This document shows, one piece after another, positions 1-10,241 of a stretch of 64,000 nucleotides of DNA. Each line of letters begins with the position of its first letter. Position 1 is the first letter of the stretch. The translations under genes were made by a program, and so were the position numbers. This DNA comes from Epithemia pelagica. Taxonomy: Eukaryota > Bacillariophyta > Bacillariophyceae > Surirellales > Surirellaceae. The notes below the pieces were generated by a model. The model saw only the letters and a program-made list of their open reading frames with translations, was not told where the DNA came from and searched no databases. The DNA is taken from NCBI GenBank assembly GCA_946965045.2, contig OX337231.1:2542001-2606000 (forward strand), in the 5' to 3' direction.

Positions 1-2
1 GA

Positions 3-656
3 GCAAGAAAACTGGAAATGAGAGGAAGCATATTTATGCGAGTTGTCTGGGTAGCTGGTACCAGGATGATAGACCAAGGCACCGACGGACTCTCGCGTGG
101 GGATTTAATGACTGGAGTCATGGCCGGAAACTCGATGTTGTTTTACGTACCTCTGAACAAAACATGCGAAGAAAGACAACCAGGCATTTTAGCTTGGCTT
201 ATAACAACATGCGACGCGAAGGAATGGAAGATTCTTCAGGCTAGCGATTGGTTTGATAAAGGGTTCGAGCGAGGAAACTTTGTTTGGGCACCGCCTCCAG
301 CCGTCGCCGATGTCGTCGTAGACCTAATCTGTGACTCGAACCATATTCGCCCCGACAATGCCCACATTTTCGTTTGTCCTGCGCTGATGAGTAATCGCTG
401 GCGAAAAAAGCTCGGCAAAGTGGCCGACTTCGTTTTCACCATACCGGTTGATTGTTCATTGTGGAGCAAGGACAAGCATGAACCTCTAATTGCTGCATTT
501 GTTTGCCCTCATCTTTCTTCCAGGCCTTGGCAGGTGTCGCGAGCGAAACAGTTATTGGATGAAACAAGACTTGAGCTGTCAAAAATGTGGACATCCAATT
601 CCACGCCTGACGGGGGTTGTTTGCGCAAATTATGGCGCTACACGGGAAACAAGTAA
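3..656 (+). CDS. End of RT/RNase H polyprotein of the YR retrotransposon (partial)
   Basis: The frame is open from the first bases of the window, so the start lies upstream. The first in-frame ATG, at 18, is probably internal. Near the N-terminus the segment VAGTRMIDQGTDGLSRG resembles the end of the RNase H domain of DIRS/PAT-type reverse transcriptases, which often finish with an 'xD-LSRG' motif. After it comes a roughly 150-residue tail with WxxP- and CP-rich segments (for example PDNAHIFVCP and FTIPVDCSLW) that I recall from YR elements of algae and oomycetes. The frame overlaps the recombinase frame from about 559 to 656 in a different phase, and meaningful similarity appears to pass to the second frame near 575, so the last 25-30 residues may be read-through. 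Family assignment rests on motif memory only. Confidence 0.6.
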   Translation, partial: ARKLEMRGSIFMRVVWVAGTRMIDQGTDGLSRGDLMTGVMAGNSMLFYVPLNKTCEERQPGILAWLITTCDAKEWKILQASDWFDKGFERGNFVWAPPPAVADVVVDLICDSNHIRPDNAHIFVCPALMSNRWRKKLGKVADFVFTIPVDCSLWSKDKHEPLIAAFVCPHLSSRPWQVSRAKQLLDETRLELSKMWTSNSTPDGGCLRKLWRYTGNK

Positions 657-2067
657 AATGTGTACCGGTGCATGGCATGCAGCTTGTTATCGCCAACACG
701 AGGAGGATCGCTTCCCGGTACTGGAAGCAGGAGACTTGGACGACGCGTTGATGGATGGAGACGGACATGGCGAATTAGAGGACGATAAGGAGCGATTCAC
801 CGAAGCGAGAGATGGCGACCACTTCATGTGCCCGTTTCAATGCGACTCGTGCACCTTTTACAACTTAAAGGGAAGATACAACCGAGCAAACGTCGAACAG
901 GATGATCTTCTGCTTGTCTGCATCCGACGAGCGATTCTTGACTCTTTTTGGGCGAGGGAGCGATCAACTGTCGAAAAGAATTGTCGTGAGCTAAGGAATC
1001 TGAGCGAAACGGCAAACACTCTGGGTCTGGACGAACCTCTGCCATCGAGAGGACCTTATCCTTTGGGCGATTCGCAAGGGATCGGAATCGCTTGTCTCAT
1101 GCTAATGAAAACCTTAAATGCTGGTCGGAACGCAAAGCACATACAATTTGAGACAGCGAGAAAGGTTCGATCAGTGGTGTCAAATTTTGTACACACCTTA
1201 CCAGGCTTCACGGGTTGGTCGACGATGGGAGCGAGCGACAAATCATCCTTAACGTTTTCAGCAAGCCCCACAAACAGTCTGTGGTTCAAAAGATACATGT
1301 CAGGATGCCACAAACGGATGGGGGACGTCTGGGTCCCCGACCGAGCTGTCACCCTGGAAGAAGTTCATTGTGGATTGGAAATTCTGGAAGGGGAATGGAG
1401 TAGGTTTCCCCAAGGACAATGCCGTCTCGAGCTGGCTCTAACAGGGGCAATGGTTGTCATTGGATTTTGCGCCGCGTTGCGAGGAGAGGAGATTCCGTTG
1501 GTGGATGTCGGGCTTGTTCGAAAGTATTGGTTTGAGGGAATCCATTATACCAAGGCACCGCACGTTCCTCTTGCCCTGGCTGGGCGTTTTAAGCAGACTG
1601 ATGGAACGTTCCGGCTGTATATGCAACCCTTGACTGTGAGAACGGACTCCGGCATCGAAGTGCAGAAATGGATTGAGAGATCTATTCGAGAATTGGACGT
1701 GAGGAAGATTTCAACAGGCCCGCTATTTCGTCGAACAAGCAAGAATGGAAAGATCCAAAGAGCCTTGGTGGGAGACCTGGATCATCTGTTCCATAGCCTG
1801 TGGAAACGAATCCAACACAAGCGTCCAGACATTATCCCCGAGAGCATAAAAGTCGAAGAAGAATTCAGCACTCGACGATCTCTTCGAAGAGGAGCGACGA
1901 CCGTGGCCCAAAATCGCAAGATTGACACGGCTGTCATCGAGATGAACAACCGATGGAGAAAGCACATCAAGAGCAGAGGTGTGCTTCCGGGGATGAGTAT
2001 GCTTGAGCGGTACTCCGACGCCAAAGCTTCCGTGGAAGCGTTAGTGCAGTTCTCATCGGGTTTGTAA
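559..2067 (+). CDS. Tyrosine recombinase with N-terminal Cys-rich module (YR retrotransposon)
   Basis: A 502-residue frame if it starts at the ATG at 559; the frame is also open upstream to about 490 without an ATG. The N-terminal 100 residues hold Cys/His pairs (CQKCGH, a C-HxxC pair, then CPFQCDSC), which looks like a zinc-binding module. The C-terminal half has tyrosine-recombinase features: an arginine in the box I region (CAALRGEE), a box II arginine pair in RRSLRRGATT, then NRWRK and a final candidate nucleophile Tyr in MLERYSD about 20 residues from the end. In DIRS-type enzymes box II usually starts with His; here an Arg stands in that place. Recombinases of this family integrate circular cDNA without making target duplications. 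The start is uncertain because the frame overlaps the RT frame and may be reached by frameshifting or its own initiation. Confidence 0.65.
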   Translation: MKQDLSCQKCGHPIPRLTGVVCANYGATRETSKMCTGAWHAACYRQHEEDRFPVLEAGDLDDALMDGDGHGELEDDKERFTEARDGDHFMCPFQCDSCTFYNLKGRYNRANVEQDDLLLVCIRRAILDSFWARERSTVEKNCRELRNLSETANTLGLDEPLPSRGPYPLGDSQGIGIACLMLMKTLNAGRNAKHIQFETARKVRSVVSNFVHTLPGFTGWSTMGASDKSSLTFSASPTNSLWFKRYMSGCHKRMGDVWVPDRAVTLEEVHCGLEILEGEWSRFPQGQCRLELALTGAMVVIGFCAALRGEEIPLVDVGLVRKYWFEGIHYTKAPHVPLALAGRFKQTDGTFRLYMQPLTVRTDSGIEVQKWIERSIRELDVRKISTGPLFRRTSKNGKIQRALVGDLDHLFHSLWKRIQHKRPDIIPESIKVEEEFSTRRSLRRGATTVAQNRKIDTAVIEMNNRWRKHIKSRGVLPGMSMLERYSDAKASVEALVQFSSGL

Positions 2068-2165
2068 CAAATGAGAGAATACACACCGTCGACAACAAAA
2101 GATGAGCGACAACAACACGGCGAAGCAGAAGGGATACAAGAAGGAACACTTGGACTACTGATATG

Positions 2166-2610
2166 GGGGAATTGGCTCGACAGAACTCTGAGGAGTTAGG
2201 TCCAGCTCGTTTGCTGTTGCCAGCTTGCCTGTCGTACTACCCAGCTGATTATCTCTCAAACGTTGACCTAGGCTTGGCAGCCCATGGAATATACGGCAAA
2301 GCACACTTGTGATGATATTTCGAGGTGTCTTTGGCCCCTTACTGGGGTTTGAACATGGGATGGATGCTCGGTGGGAGGCACACTCGCACGTAACAGACAG
2401 ATGCTTTCACGGGGTCCGAGTCCCGCGACATCTGGAACGAATCACGATTCCCACCCACCCTGGGGAAGGGGGGTGGAAGGCCTAGCCCCCCCAGAGTATT
2501 GGTATGTCTAATAGTGTACATGTTTATGCAATAGTGAGTGAGGAAGAACAGGATGGAAAAAGGATGGTTGGGAGAACGTCCATTGTGATGAAGAGTGAGG
2601 AACTAGTACC
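2166..2610 (+). repeat. Split direct repeat, copy B1
   Basis: A 445-base segment that begins 98 bases after the recombinase stop and recurs at 2857-3301 with an exact offset of 691 bases. I count about four substitutions between the copies (for example near 2284, 2291, 2321 and 2478) and no indels. It contains C-runs and G-runs near its 3' third and no convincing ORF; the small frames in it are repeated in both copies only because the DNA is. Confidence 0.85.
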
Positions 2611-2856
2611 GCTCCGTACCCCACAGGTAAAGAAGGGACCGACGGACGAACGAAGAAGAAAAATGACGTGGCTCCCTACGAGACTTCTCGGGACACGTCA
2701 GGAAGTTTGGTTGGTTGAAGTTAGAAGATACTTCCCAACCAATATCGAACGAACGATGATTTCATAAGTTGACGAAAAGAAGCAACCTCAACGCAAGCAC
2801 GGATCTGATCACCCAGTGTTTCTTTGTGGTTCTCTTTTTTGCCCGCCCACCCGCCC
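2611..2856 (+). repeat. Putative A2 segment between the two B repeats
   Basis: A 246-base unique segment bracketed by the two B copies. In PAT/Ngaro-like elements the segment here (A2) matches A1 at the 5' end of the element. A1 would lie left of the window, so the match cannot be tested here. Confidence 0.5.
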
Positions 2857-3301
2857 GGGGAATTGGCTCGACAGAACTCTGAGGAGTTAGGTCCAGCTCG
2901 TTTGCTGTTGCCAGCTTGCCTGTCGTACTACCCAGCTGATTATCTCTCAAACGTTGACCTAGGCTTGGCAGCCCATAGAATATGCGGCAAAGCACACTTG
3001 TGATGATATTTCTAGGTGTCTTTGGCCCCTTACTGGGGTTTGAACATGGGATGGATGCTCGGTGGGAGGCACACTCGCACGTAACAGACAGATGCTTTCA
3101 CGGGGTCCGAGTCCCGCGACATCTGGAACGAATCACGATTCCCACCCACCCTGGGGAAGGGGGGTGGAGGGCCTAGCCCCCCCAGAGTATTGGTATGTCT
3201 AATAGTGTACATGTTTATGCAATAGTGAGTGAGGAAGAACAGGATGGAAAAAGGATGGTTGGGAGAACGTCCATTGTGATGAAGAGTGAGGAACTAGTAC
3301 C
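2857..3301 (+). repeat. Split direct repeat, copy B2; right end of the element
   Basis: Second copy of the 445-base repeat, matching 2166-2610 throughout. Identity stops sharply at 3301, where the downstream sequence (3302 on) no longer matches 2611 on, so 3301 is taken as the element end. Confidence 0.8.
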
Positions 3302-3789
3302 TCAAGTGCAAGCTCTCGAGATAGATAGCGTTCTAAGAGATTCAAAACTAGCCCCATACCCGCCCTTGGGAGCCATCTTTTTGGTTCCGGGGCCTTTACG
3401 GCACACGCGTCTACTCCTAGCGTGCTCTAGAACTACAATGACAGAGACCTGCACGACGACAAGAGCGCCACGATAGCTGCAGGATGTGGTCGCTGGGTCA
3501 TCCCCTCGTAGTTTATCACCCGCTTTGCTTTTGCATCTGTTGCACGCTGGAGGCATGTTCTAATAGGTTATGATGCACCTTCGAGGTACGTTCTAATAGG
3601 TTATGAGACTTCAAACTTCAAGAGAAGTGGAAAATAGTACTAAAGTACAAAATCGGGGTTTACTGTACCTCTTGTCGAACGTGCATCATTTCCAGCACAT
3701 TCTCCACATCCAACGCGTTTGTCGTTCCTCCTACGGACTTTCGTCCACAACAACAAACCTACTCTCAAAGTATCACTCGCACGACCGCC
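3302..3789. other. Intergenic and 5' flank of ascorbate peroxidase
   Basis: No gene is supported here. The stretch holds a 17-base direct repeat (GTTCTAATAGGTTATGA at 3557-3573 and 3590-3606). It lies between the retroelement end and the APX start codon, so the APX promoter should be in its right half. No TATA box is obvious. Confidence 0.6.
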
Positions 3790-4943
3790 ATGCCCGCCGT
3801 CACCAAGGAAGAGTTGGAGGCTTGTCAAGCCAAGGTTGACGCCCTCTTGTTGGAAACCAACGCTGGACCCTTTTTTGTCCGTTTGGCCTGGCACGATTCG
3901 GGAACCTACGACAAGGATACCAAACAAGGCGGTGCCAACGGATCCATTCGTTTTGAAAAGGAATACTCGCACGGCAACAACGCTGGTCTTGGCAAGGCCG
4001 TGGCTCTCTTGGAACCCATCAAGGAAGCTTGTCCCACTGTGAGCTATGCCGACATTTATCAAATGGCTTCGGCCCGCGCCGTTGAACTCGCCGGTGGACC
4101 CAAACTCGGAGTCAAGTACGGTACGTCATTCACCAGTTCAGTTGACCGAGAGAAATAGGGGATGCTTCAAATGAGAATCCTGAAAATGGGTTGGTTCCTC
4201 ACGATACGAATTTTGGATCATTCGTTGCATGGCGTTTCCCTCGCTGTTTTCTTTGATTCCTCCAGGCCGCGTCGATGCTGCTTCGGCCGACGACTGTCCT
4301 CCCGAAGGAAATCTCCCCGACGCCGAAGCCGGTGACGATGGCAAATTTGGTTGGGATTCCGGTACTGTCGTGACGAAAGATACCAAGGCCGAAGGACATT
4401 TGCGCAAGGTCTTTTACCGCATGGGATTTGACGACGAAGCCATTGTCGCTCTTTCCGGTGCCCACACCTTTGGTCGGGCCTACAAGGACCGATCGGGTTT
4501 GGGCAAGGAGCAAACCAAGTTTACCGATGGATCATCCGACAGTGCCAAGCAAGTCCGAGCCGACGGATCCGAAGCCAAGTACACACCCGGTGGAAGCTCC
4601 TGGACCTCGCAGTGGTTGGTCTTTGACAATAGCTACTTTAAGAGCTTGGAGGTACGTATTATGCTTGGTGTCACCGCAAGGGACGGCACGCATCTGTTGA
4701 TACTTACCCTATTTGTCTGCTTGCTTGTCGCACTAATACGTGACACAACAGGATGCCAGTGTCGACGAAGAGCTTTTGAAATTGTCCACCGATCTTTCCG
4801 TTTTCAAGGATGAAGGCTTTCGACCATTTGCCGAAAAATTCCGTGACTCGCAAGATGCCTTTTTCGAATCCTACGCCAAGGCCCACAAGATGCTTTCGGA
4901 ACTTGGTTCCAAGTTTGAACCCGAAGAGGGAATTACACTTTAA
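3790..4943 (+). CDS. APX: Ascorbate peroxidase (class I haem peroxidase), three exons
   Basis: Reduces H2O2 to water using ascorbate as electron donor. Exons are 3790-4120, 4266-4651 and 4752-4943, with introns 4121-4265 (GTACGT...CAG) and 4652-4751 (GTACGT...CAG); the joins keep phase and give 302 residues. Distal haem residues Arg and Trp lie in [14 protein letters not shown] (about residues 28-41). The exon 1/2 junction rebuilds KYGRVDA, the conserved APX segment after the distal helix. The proximal histidine is in [10 protein letters not shown], followed by KDRSG with the arginine that binds ascorbate, then [13 protein letters not shown]. Plant cytosolic APX is about 250 residues; this one is longer mainly before and within the proximal region and at the C-terminus. 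There is no signal peptide at the chosen ATG, so a cytosolic location is inferred. The family call is firm; the compartment is less so. Confidence 0.92.
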
Positions 4944-5155
4944 ACAACAGAAATTGTAGTTAGGATCTGATTTCATAGTTCGATCATCCCACTCAACAGT
5001 AGAGACCATTCGAAAGATATTTGTACGAATGGCGAAAGCCACTGTTTACCCAGCGGATCACTCTGTAAACAATCTTCTTTATCAACGAAGAGTTTCACCG
5101 GCGCTTTGTTTGGAGTTATCCATTGAGACAGCGGCGCGTATCATTCTGTGTAAAG

Positions 5156-8032
5156 TTATACCATGACGGCTTCCAGTTTGCTCATTACATCACTGGCCAC
5201 ATCGAGCGTTCCGGCAAAGGCTACCAACAAGCGTGCATAGGTTTGCAATTCCGTCACTCGTTGTTGCGGCACGGCCACGTCCCCCGTTTGTGCTTGTCGT
5301 TGAAATTGCAATTGTCGTTTCGTCAAGGCATGTTGTTGTTGCAAACATTCCATGACACCCTCCAAAAATCCACCAAAACTCTTTTGGAGGGTGTAATCCA
5401 ATCCACGATACAGGTCTTGCTTGGCCGCCATGTCACTGTGATCCACGGGCAACAAGCCCGTTCCCCGGGCTACCGTCCATGCCTCGAAATATTGACAATT
5501 TTGCAAATGTTGGAAAAAGACGTTGAGGTCCATCAAACATTTGCTGGTATGTACCAAGGACAGTTTGCGTTCTCGTTCCAAGACTTCCGTGACTCGTGTC
5601 CGTTTGTCCAAATAACACTGATGAAATTGTTGTGTTTGATCCATCCAAAATTGACGACTCCGAATGGTATCGTCATTCTTGTGGGTGCCCTGTTGGTGTG
5701 GCGGAGGAGCCGCAAGACCACGACGGTCCTTTTGGTTGTGGTTGTGGCTCGTGCCATAGACATTGGGCGGTACCAATTGATCGCACAAAAAGCGCAACAC
5801 ACTGTCGTACCGACCCGCCAACAAAAAGCACATGACGGCCGTTCCCAATTGTTCCTGATGACTTTTGGAACTACTCGTACCGCGCAAAATCAATTCGGCC
5901 GCGTCCGTCAAGAGGGCACCAATTTCCGACTGCGAAAAGGTCCGATCCAAACCACTGCCCGTGGCGGGTGGTTGACGCACGCCATTGCCATCGACCCGTC
6001 CCACCAAATTTTGCAAATCTACCGTTTTGGCAATCAAGGTGGCGACTTCCTTGCGCATTCGATCGCGTTGGGGAATCAGTGTCAGGTATTCCAGCGCTGC
6101 CAGGGCCCCTCCCACCACTGGTTCCGCCACGAGTTGACCGGCATAGGCCACCAACAAGGAGGCGGCCAAATCGTCGTCCTTGGCAGCGTGGGAGGAAGAT
6201 CCCAAATCCACGAGTGGAATGCCGTTGCTCGACAAGAGCAGTCCCAAATGCGTCGCTTGCAAGAGTCCCAAGGTCCCGTGATCGACCAAATGGGTCAAGC
6301 CCTTGGCATACTGTTGCGTCATGAGAAGGGGTAAGGTATAGGACCATCCACCCGATTCCGTGTCACCAAAGTAACTGGCACCATAGTCTTGAATCGAATT
6401 GCCCAAGACAATCAATTGTTGATTTGGATCTTGTTGGAGGACGGCCTGGTTGATGCGACCAAACAAGAAATCTTCAATGGTACAAAAGCCATGCGTACTA
6501 TTGTCAATCGGCAAATTTCCCGTACCGGAAAGGAGTGCCAAGAATCCAATTTCATGAATCGTGGCAGGTGTTGTTGTTGGTTGTGATTGTGGTGCGGAGG
6601 GATCATTGGTCGTCGCGGTACCCTCGTTGGTAGATGACACGAGTCCTTGCAAGTAATCAGCCACGACATGTCGATGCGACCGCGGCAATTGCGGAGGTCC
6701 CGACAGGGCCGCTTCTCCCCACGGCGGCGACAGGGCCACCAACAATTCGGTAATGGCATGTGCCACGGCTTGGGACATGCGTGGTGTCAACAAGGATGAG
6801 GTAGCGGCAATTTGCCAGACTTGCAAGGCGGCCGCCGCACTTCCACATCGCAAACAAAAATACAAGGTCGACCAGGGCGTGCTTGTGCTTGTTTTGGTCG
6901 TCGTCGAATCGCCCAACAAGAGTTTGGAATAGGCTTGACAATTTTGTGCCACGGCATGGGTGTAGGTGGATTGAATCAGATCGGCTTGTCCCGAAGCCAT
7001 GGCCGCTTGAATGGTTTGTTCCATGGTATGTTGAAATTGTTGACAAAAATGAATCACGGTGGCAATGGCTTGATCTGTGGCCGTCATAGTGTTGGTATTG
7101 CCACGGTGACTCGAGCGTTGTTGTTGTTGCTGTTGGTATTGCAAGACGTGAGTCATCCAATTCCAGGCCGTGGCACAGCCTCGAAAGGCCGGAGGCACCG
7201 CCGTCGTGTTGTTGTTGGAAGAATGGGCATAGACGAGTCCAAATTCATGTGCGGCCTGATCGGGTGTCAGACGAGGCAAATCTTGAACAATCCGTCCATG
7301 TGCTTGAATCAATTGAGGATCCATTCGCGCCGACGACTGTCCTGGCAATACGGCTTGTTGCGACGGCACCAGGATGCGTCCTCCTCTGGATTGTTGTTGT
7401 GGTTGTAGTTGTTGATGTCGATTGGTGGCATCTTGTATGCGAGTCGTCGATGGGTCATGTTTGCTGGAGGCTGCCACAACTCCAATTTCTTCCAACCACA
7501 ACAAATTGCCTCGTTCCCAACTTTGGGTCAAATGATCCTCGACCCGATCCATACAATCCTGGTCAATGGCGGTATCGTACTCAACGCGCAAGGTTTGCAA
7601 AATCGATTCTTCGTGTTCCGCCACGGCTTCTTCCACCGTCTTTTTGCGGCGGAGGGGACGACTGGACGTTCCATCATTCGTCAGAGTGGTGGTCGCGTCC
7701 ATTCTTCCTCCGGTTTGAAGAGGTGCTGCCCCCGGAGTTGTAGTGGTAGCAGACGTAGTAGCTTTCCATCGAGAAGTCAATCCTCCTCCTCCTCCGGTAA
7801 AGGAACGAACTCCTGGTTGTTCCAATAAGGATTGACTGGCAATTTGCAAGGATGCCATGGATCGATTCCATCCACCACCACCACCTTCGGCGGCAGCCGT
7901 AGCAGAGGTACTGGTCGGTGCTTCACCACCACCCCCAATGCCACTCCACAAACTCGGAACCGATTTGGACGTTAAATCATTCCAATCCACCTTGGCGGCG
8001 GTGGCTGCACTATTCTCCATTGTCATTACCAT
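5156..8032 (-). CDS. Probable nucleoporin NUP93/NIC96
   Basis: A single long exon of 958 residues from the ATG at 8032 (codons MVMTMEN; two further ATGs follow within 12 bases). The N-terminal 250 residues are Gly/Ser/Thr/Gln-rich with polyglutamine runs. The rest is mostly alpha-helical and ends in helices such as FFQHLQNCQYFEAW. The segment WSYTLPLLMTQQYAKGL and the long helical C-terminus resemble the NUP93/Nic96 family, a linker nucleoporin of the inner ring of the nuclear pore. The usual NUP93 length is 800-850 residues, so the extra length fits the low-complexity N-terminus. The gene is tail-to-tail with APX (about 210 bases apart) and head-to-head with the next gene. Similarity is moderate; another alpha-solenoid protein is possible. 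Confidence 0.6.
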   Translation of the reverse strand: MVMTMENSAATAAKVDWNDLTSKSVPSLWSGIGGGGEAPTSTSATAAAEGGGGGWNRSMASLQIASQSLLEQPGVRSFTGGGGGLTSRWKATTSATTTTPGAAPLQTGGRMDATTTLTNDGTSSRPLRRKKTVEEAVAEHEESILQTLRVEYDTAIDQDCMDRVEDHLTQSWERGNLLWLEEIGVVAASSKHDPSTTRIQDATNRHQQLQPQQQSRGGRILVPSQQAVLPGQSSARMDPQLIQAHGRIVQDLPRLTPDQAAHEFGLVYAHSSNNNTTAVPPAFRGCATAWNWMTHVLQYQQQQQQRSSHRGNTNTMTATDQAIATVIHFCQQFQHTMEQTIQAAMASGQADLIQSTYTHAVAQNCQAYSKLLLGDSTTTKTSTSTPWSTLYFCLRCGSAAAALQVWQIAATSSLLTPRMSQAVAHAITELLVALSPPWGEAALSGPPQLPRSHRHVVADYLQGLVSSTNEGTATTNDPSAPQSQPTTTPATIHEIGFLALLSGTGNLPIDNSTHGFCTIEDFLFGRINQAVLQQDPNQQLIVLGNSIQDYGASYFGDTESGGWSYTLPLLMTQQYAKGLTHLVDHGTLGLLQATHLGLLLSSNGIPLVDLGSSSHAAKDDDLAASLLVAYAGQLVAEPVVGGALAALEYLTLIPQRDRMRKEVATLIAKTVDLQNLVGRVDGNGVRQPPATGSGLDRTFSQSEIGALLTDAAELILRGTSSSKSHQEQLGTAVMCFLLAGRYDSVLRFLCDQLVPPNVYGTSHNHNQKDRRGLAAPPPHQQGTHKNDDTIRSRQFWMDQTQQFHQCYLDKRTRVTEVLERERKLSLVHTSKCLMDLNVFFQHLQNCQYFEAWTVARGTGLLPVDHSDMAAKQDLYRGLDYTLQKSFGGFLEGVMECLQQQHALTKRQLQFQRQAQTGDVAVPQQRVTELQTYARLLVAFAGTLDVASDVMSKLEAVMV

Positions 8033-8319
8033 GGTTGTGACAAATAATCTTAAGAAGCCACAACAGTCTCTGCAGAAAAGCACTTTCTCCTTTCTATTGA
8101 TTCACAACAGGAGGTGACGGTTACTCTGTGCTCTTCTTTTGTGTTGTATCCATGCAACAAAAAAAGAGGAAAGGAGGTGCGCGTTTTGTGGCACGGGGCG
8201 GCGTGTGCCCGTCACACCCGCTCCCGCGCGGCTCAAGTGCGACCCGCCAAGGCGACTAAAACATGAGGCAATGGAGCGGCCCGCAAAGATTGGATCGTTG
8301 TTTTGTGTGCCACCTCACC

Positions 8320-9824
8320 ATGAGTGCCAGTACGAGCCATTTGAGTGGATTGGCCGCTTCCATTCGAAATGCCGTAGGTAGGTGACAGCCTTGTTGGAGT
8401 GAGAGATTCCTGCAGTGGTTCTTTGTGTCTACCGAAGCGAAGCGAATCTCATGTCTTTTTCTTGTGTTTCCCGGTTCCTCGTTCCTCCAATCCTACGAAT
8501 ACATCTAACTATACGATTGAATGCATCATGGGACAACAACACAGACAGCGAAACCTTTGATTTGGCAGGCAAACAGGCCTCCACGATTGAACCAGCCATT
8601 CGGCAAGCCTTTGCCACACCCTTTTCCTTGTCGGAAACGATTCGCATTACCTTTGTCACGGGAGCGGGCAAATTGGCTCATCAAAAATACGACGAGGGTG
8701 CCGCCAAGGCCATTACCGCACCGTTGCGGGAATTGGGATACACGGAAGATGCCGGAGGAGGACCGGGAACCTTTAAATTGCAACATGATACGGGAAAAAA
8801 CTTGAAAACGGTCGTGGTGCATCCTCAACTGGAAGCTTCCGTGACGAATGTCACCAATTCTGCCGCCAACCTTTCTCTGGGTGGTCAAGGAACGTCTGCG
8901 TCGTCCTCCTCCTTGATACCACCCGACTCTCCGCAACACAAAATTGCCTACGCCTCCACCGCTGTGTTTGAACGCATGATTACGAGCATGTGTCTGACAT
9001 GGAGTCAAAAAAAGGCTTGTATCGGGGCCTTGGATGAATTGAAGGAACTGATTACCGGATTGGATCAAAAACTCTTGACGGGAACACCCTTGACCGAAAC
9101 GGAACAAACCTTTTACGATGATGTCTCGCTGTCGTCCTTGGAAGCCAAACAAACGACTGTCCGAGAATTGATGCATCAACAAGTCGACAAGGGACAAATT
9201 ACCGTGGCCGAACGAACCCAATTGTTGGAGCAAGTGCAAGAACGAATTCAAAAACTACAACACGACAAGGAACAAGCCGAACAAGGCAATGCTCCCAAAA
9301 AGGTGCAACAATTGACCACAGCCTTGACCAAGGCCCAAGAACGAAGAGACAAGTTGCAACAAACGACGGGACGACCTCCACCCCCACTCAAAAAACAAGC
9401 CGAAATTCAAACCCTCCGTGTCGAATTAAAACCCTTGTTGCAATTGCAAGCTTCCAGCAAGGGGCGGTTATTGTCGGTCAAGGAAACCCAAGCCTTGGCA
9501 CGCAAGGAAGAAATTGACGAGGAAATTCAACAACTCGAACAAGCCAGTCGAGGATGGTTTGAAAGCGATGATGCCTTTGAACGACGCGTCGAACTTTCTC
9601 GAGCCGCCTTTGCGGCACAACAACAACAATCCAAAGCCAAGGCCACGAAAAAACCAGCCACATCTTCCACCACCACGTCCCGTACCAGTGCCGTTACGGG
9701 TGCCTGGGCGTCGACGACTCGCAAAAAGAACACGGGTGGTAGCAAAGCCAAACCACCTTCGGCCAAACCCAAGGGAGCTGGTGGTGTCTTTGCAGCCATG
9801 ATGATGGACAGCGACAGCGATTAA
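8320..9824 (+). CDS. Conserved coiled-coil protein of unknown function, two exons
   Basis: I do not recognise the family. The best model has a short first exon 8320-8377 (ATG in CACCATGAG), an intron 8378-8544 with GTAGGT donor and ACAG acceptor, and exon 2 8545-9824, giving 445 residues; the phases agree (1 base plus 2). Without this intron the frame would need an unlikely upstream start. The N-terminal 130 residues form a compact, conserved-looking domain with VTGAGKLAHQKYDEG, LRELGYTED and FKLQHDTGKNLKTVVV. The middle and C-terminal parts are helical and Gln/Lys-rich (probable coiled coil, about residues 220-400), and the tail is basic, Thr/Ser-rich and ends in MMDSDSD. No signal peptide or membrane segment is visible, so a cytosolic or nuclear role is likely. 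Confidence 0.7.
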
Positions 9825-10241
9825 GAAACCAATCAATCGATCGACAAGCTACCGTTTGTTCTTTGTAGACGAACCACAGAATAGAGAGATGCTAAGCTGT
9901 TTTGCTATGCGCTAGATCTTGTGTACCACGTACCACCACCAATTGCCATGTAGAGGCTCTGACCAATCCAAACCGATTCCATCTTCTTTGTCAAGAAAAA
10001 GAAACATGTTGCCGACAATGCTCTGCCAAAAACCTGAAAGTCATCAAGAATTCTATTAGATCCCCTGTCGCGACTGTACCAACCCATCCGTCTGTCTGGA
10101 TCCACACGATGAGACTGTAAAATGGGAACCGTCTCGTAGTGCCTTGGTCGGAGGAGATGCAAAGAATTCATTCAAGGCTGCCTTTTTAGTAGTGGCCAAA
10201 TCTGCACCATTCACAAGTGTTGTGGCCGTTTGCTACTGCTT
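9825..10241. other. Intergenic, convergent 3' flanks
   Basis: About 417 bases between two converging genes. I see no ORF of note, repeat or RNA gene. Confidence 0.6.

Larger units (their letters stand above)
1..3301 (+). mobile_element. 3' portion of a PAT/Ngaro-like tyrosine-recombinase retrotransposon
   Basis: Seen: an RT/RNase H-type frame open from the left edge, an overlapping second frame with tyrosine-recombinase features ending at 2067, and then two direct repeats (2166-2610 and 2857-3301, about 99% identical) on either side of a unique 246-base segment. Known: PAT- and Ngaro-like elements carry split direct repeats in the order A1, ORFs, B1-A2-B2, with the B-A-B block at the 3' end. 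The arrangement matches B1-A2-B2, so I infer that the element ends at 3301. Its 5' end, including A1, lies outside the window. The repeats do not have TG...CA ends and follow the recombinase gene, which argues against ordinary LTRs. Confidence 0.75.

Noticed and set aside
2166-3301. The two 445-base repeats as LTRs of a small element or as a solo-LTR pair
   Set aside because: They lack TG...CA ends, and they sit together at the 3' side of a recombinase gene with only 246 bases between them, which fits split direct repeats better.
5123-6334. Long open frame (403 codons) opposite the NUP93-like gene
   Set aside because: It is antisense to a longer coding frame with protein-like composition, and its translation is rich in Gln, His and Arg with no motif. 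It is a shadow frame.
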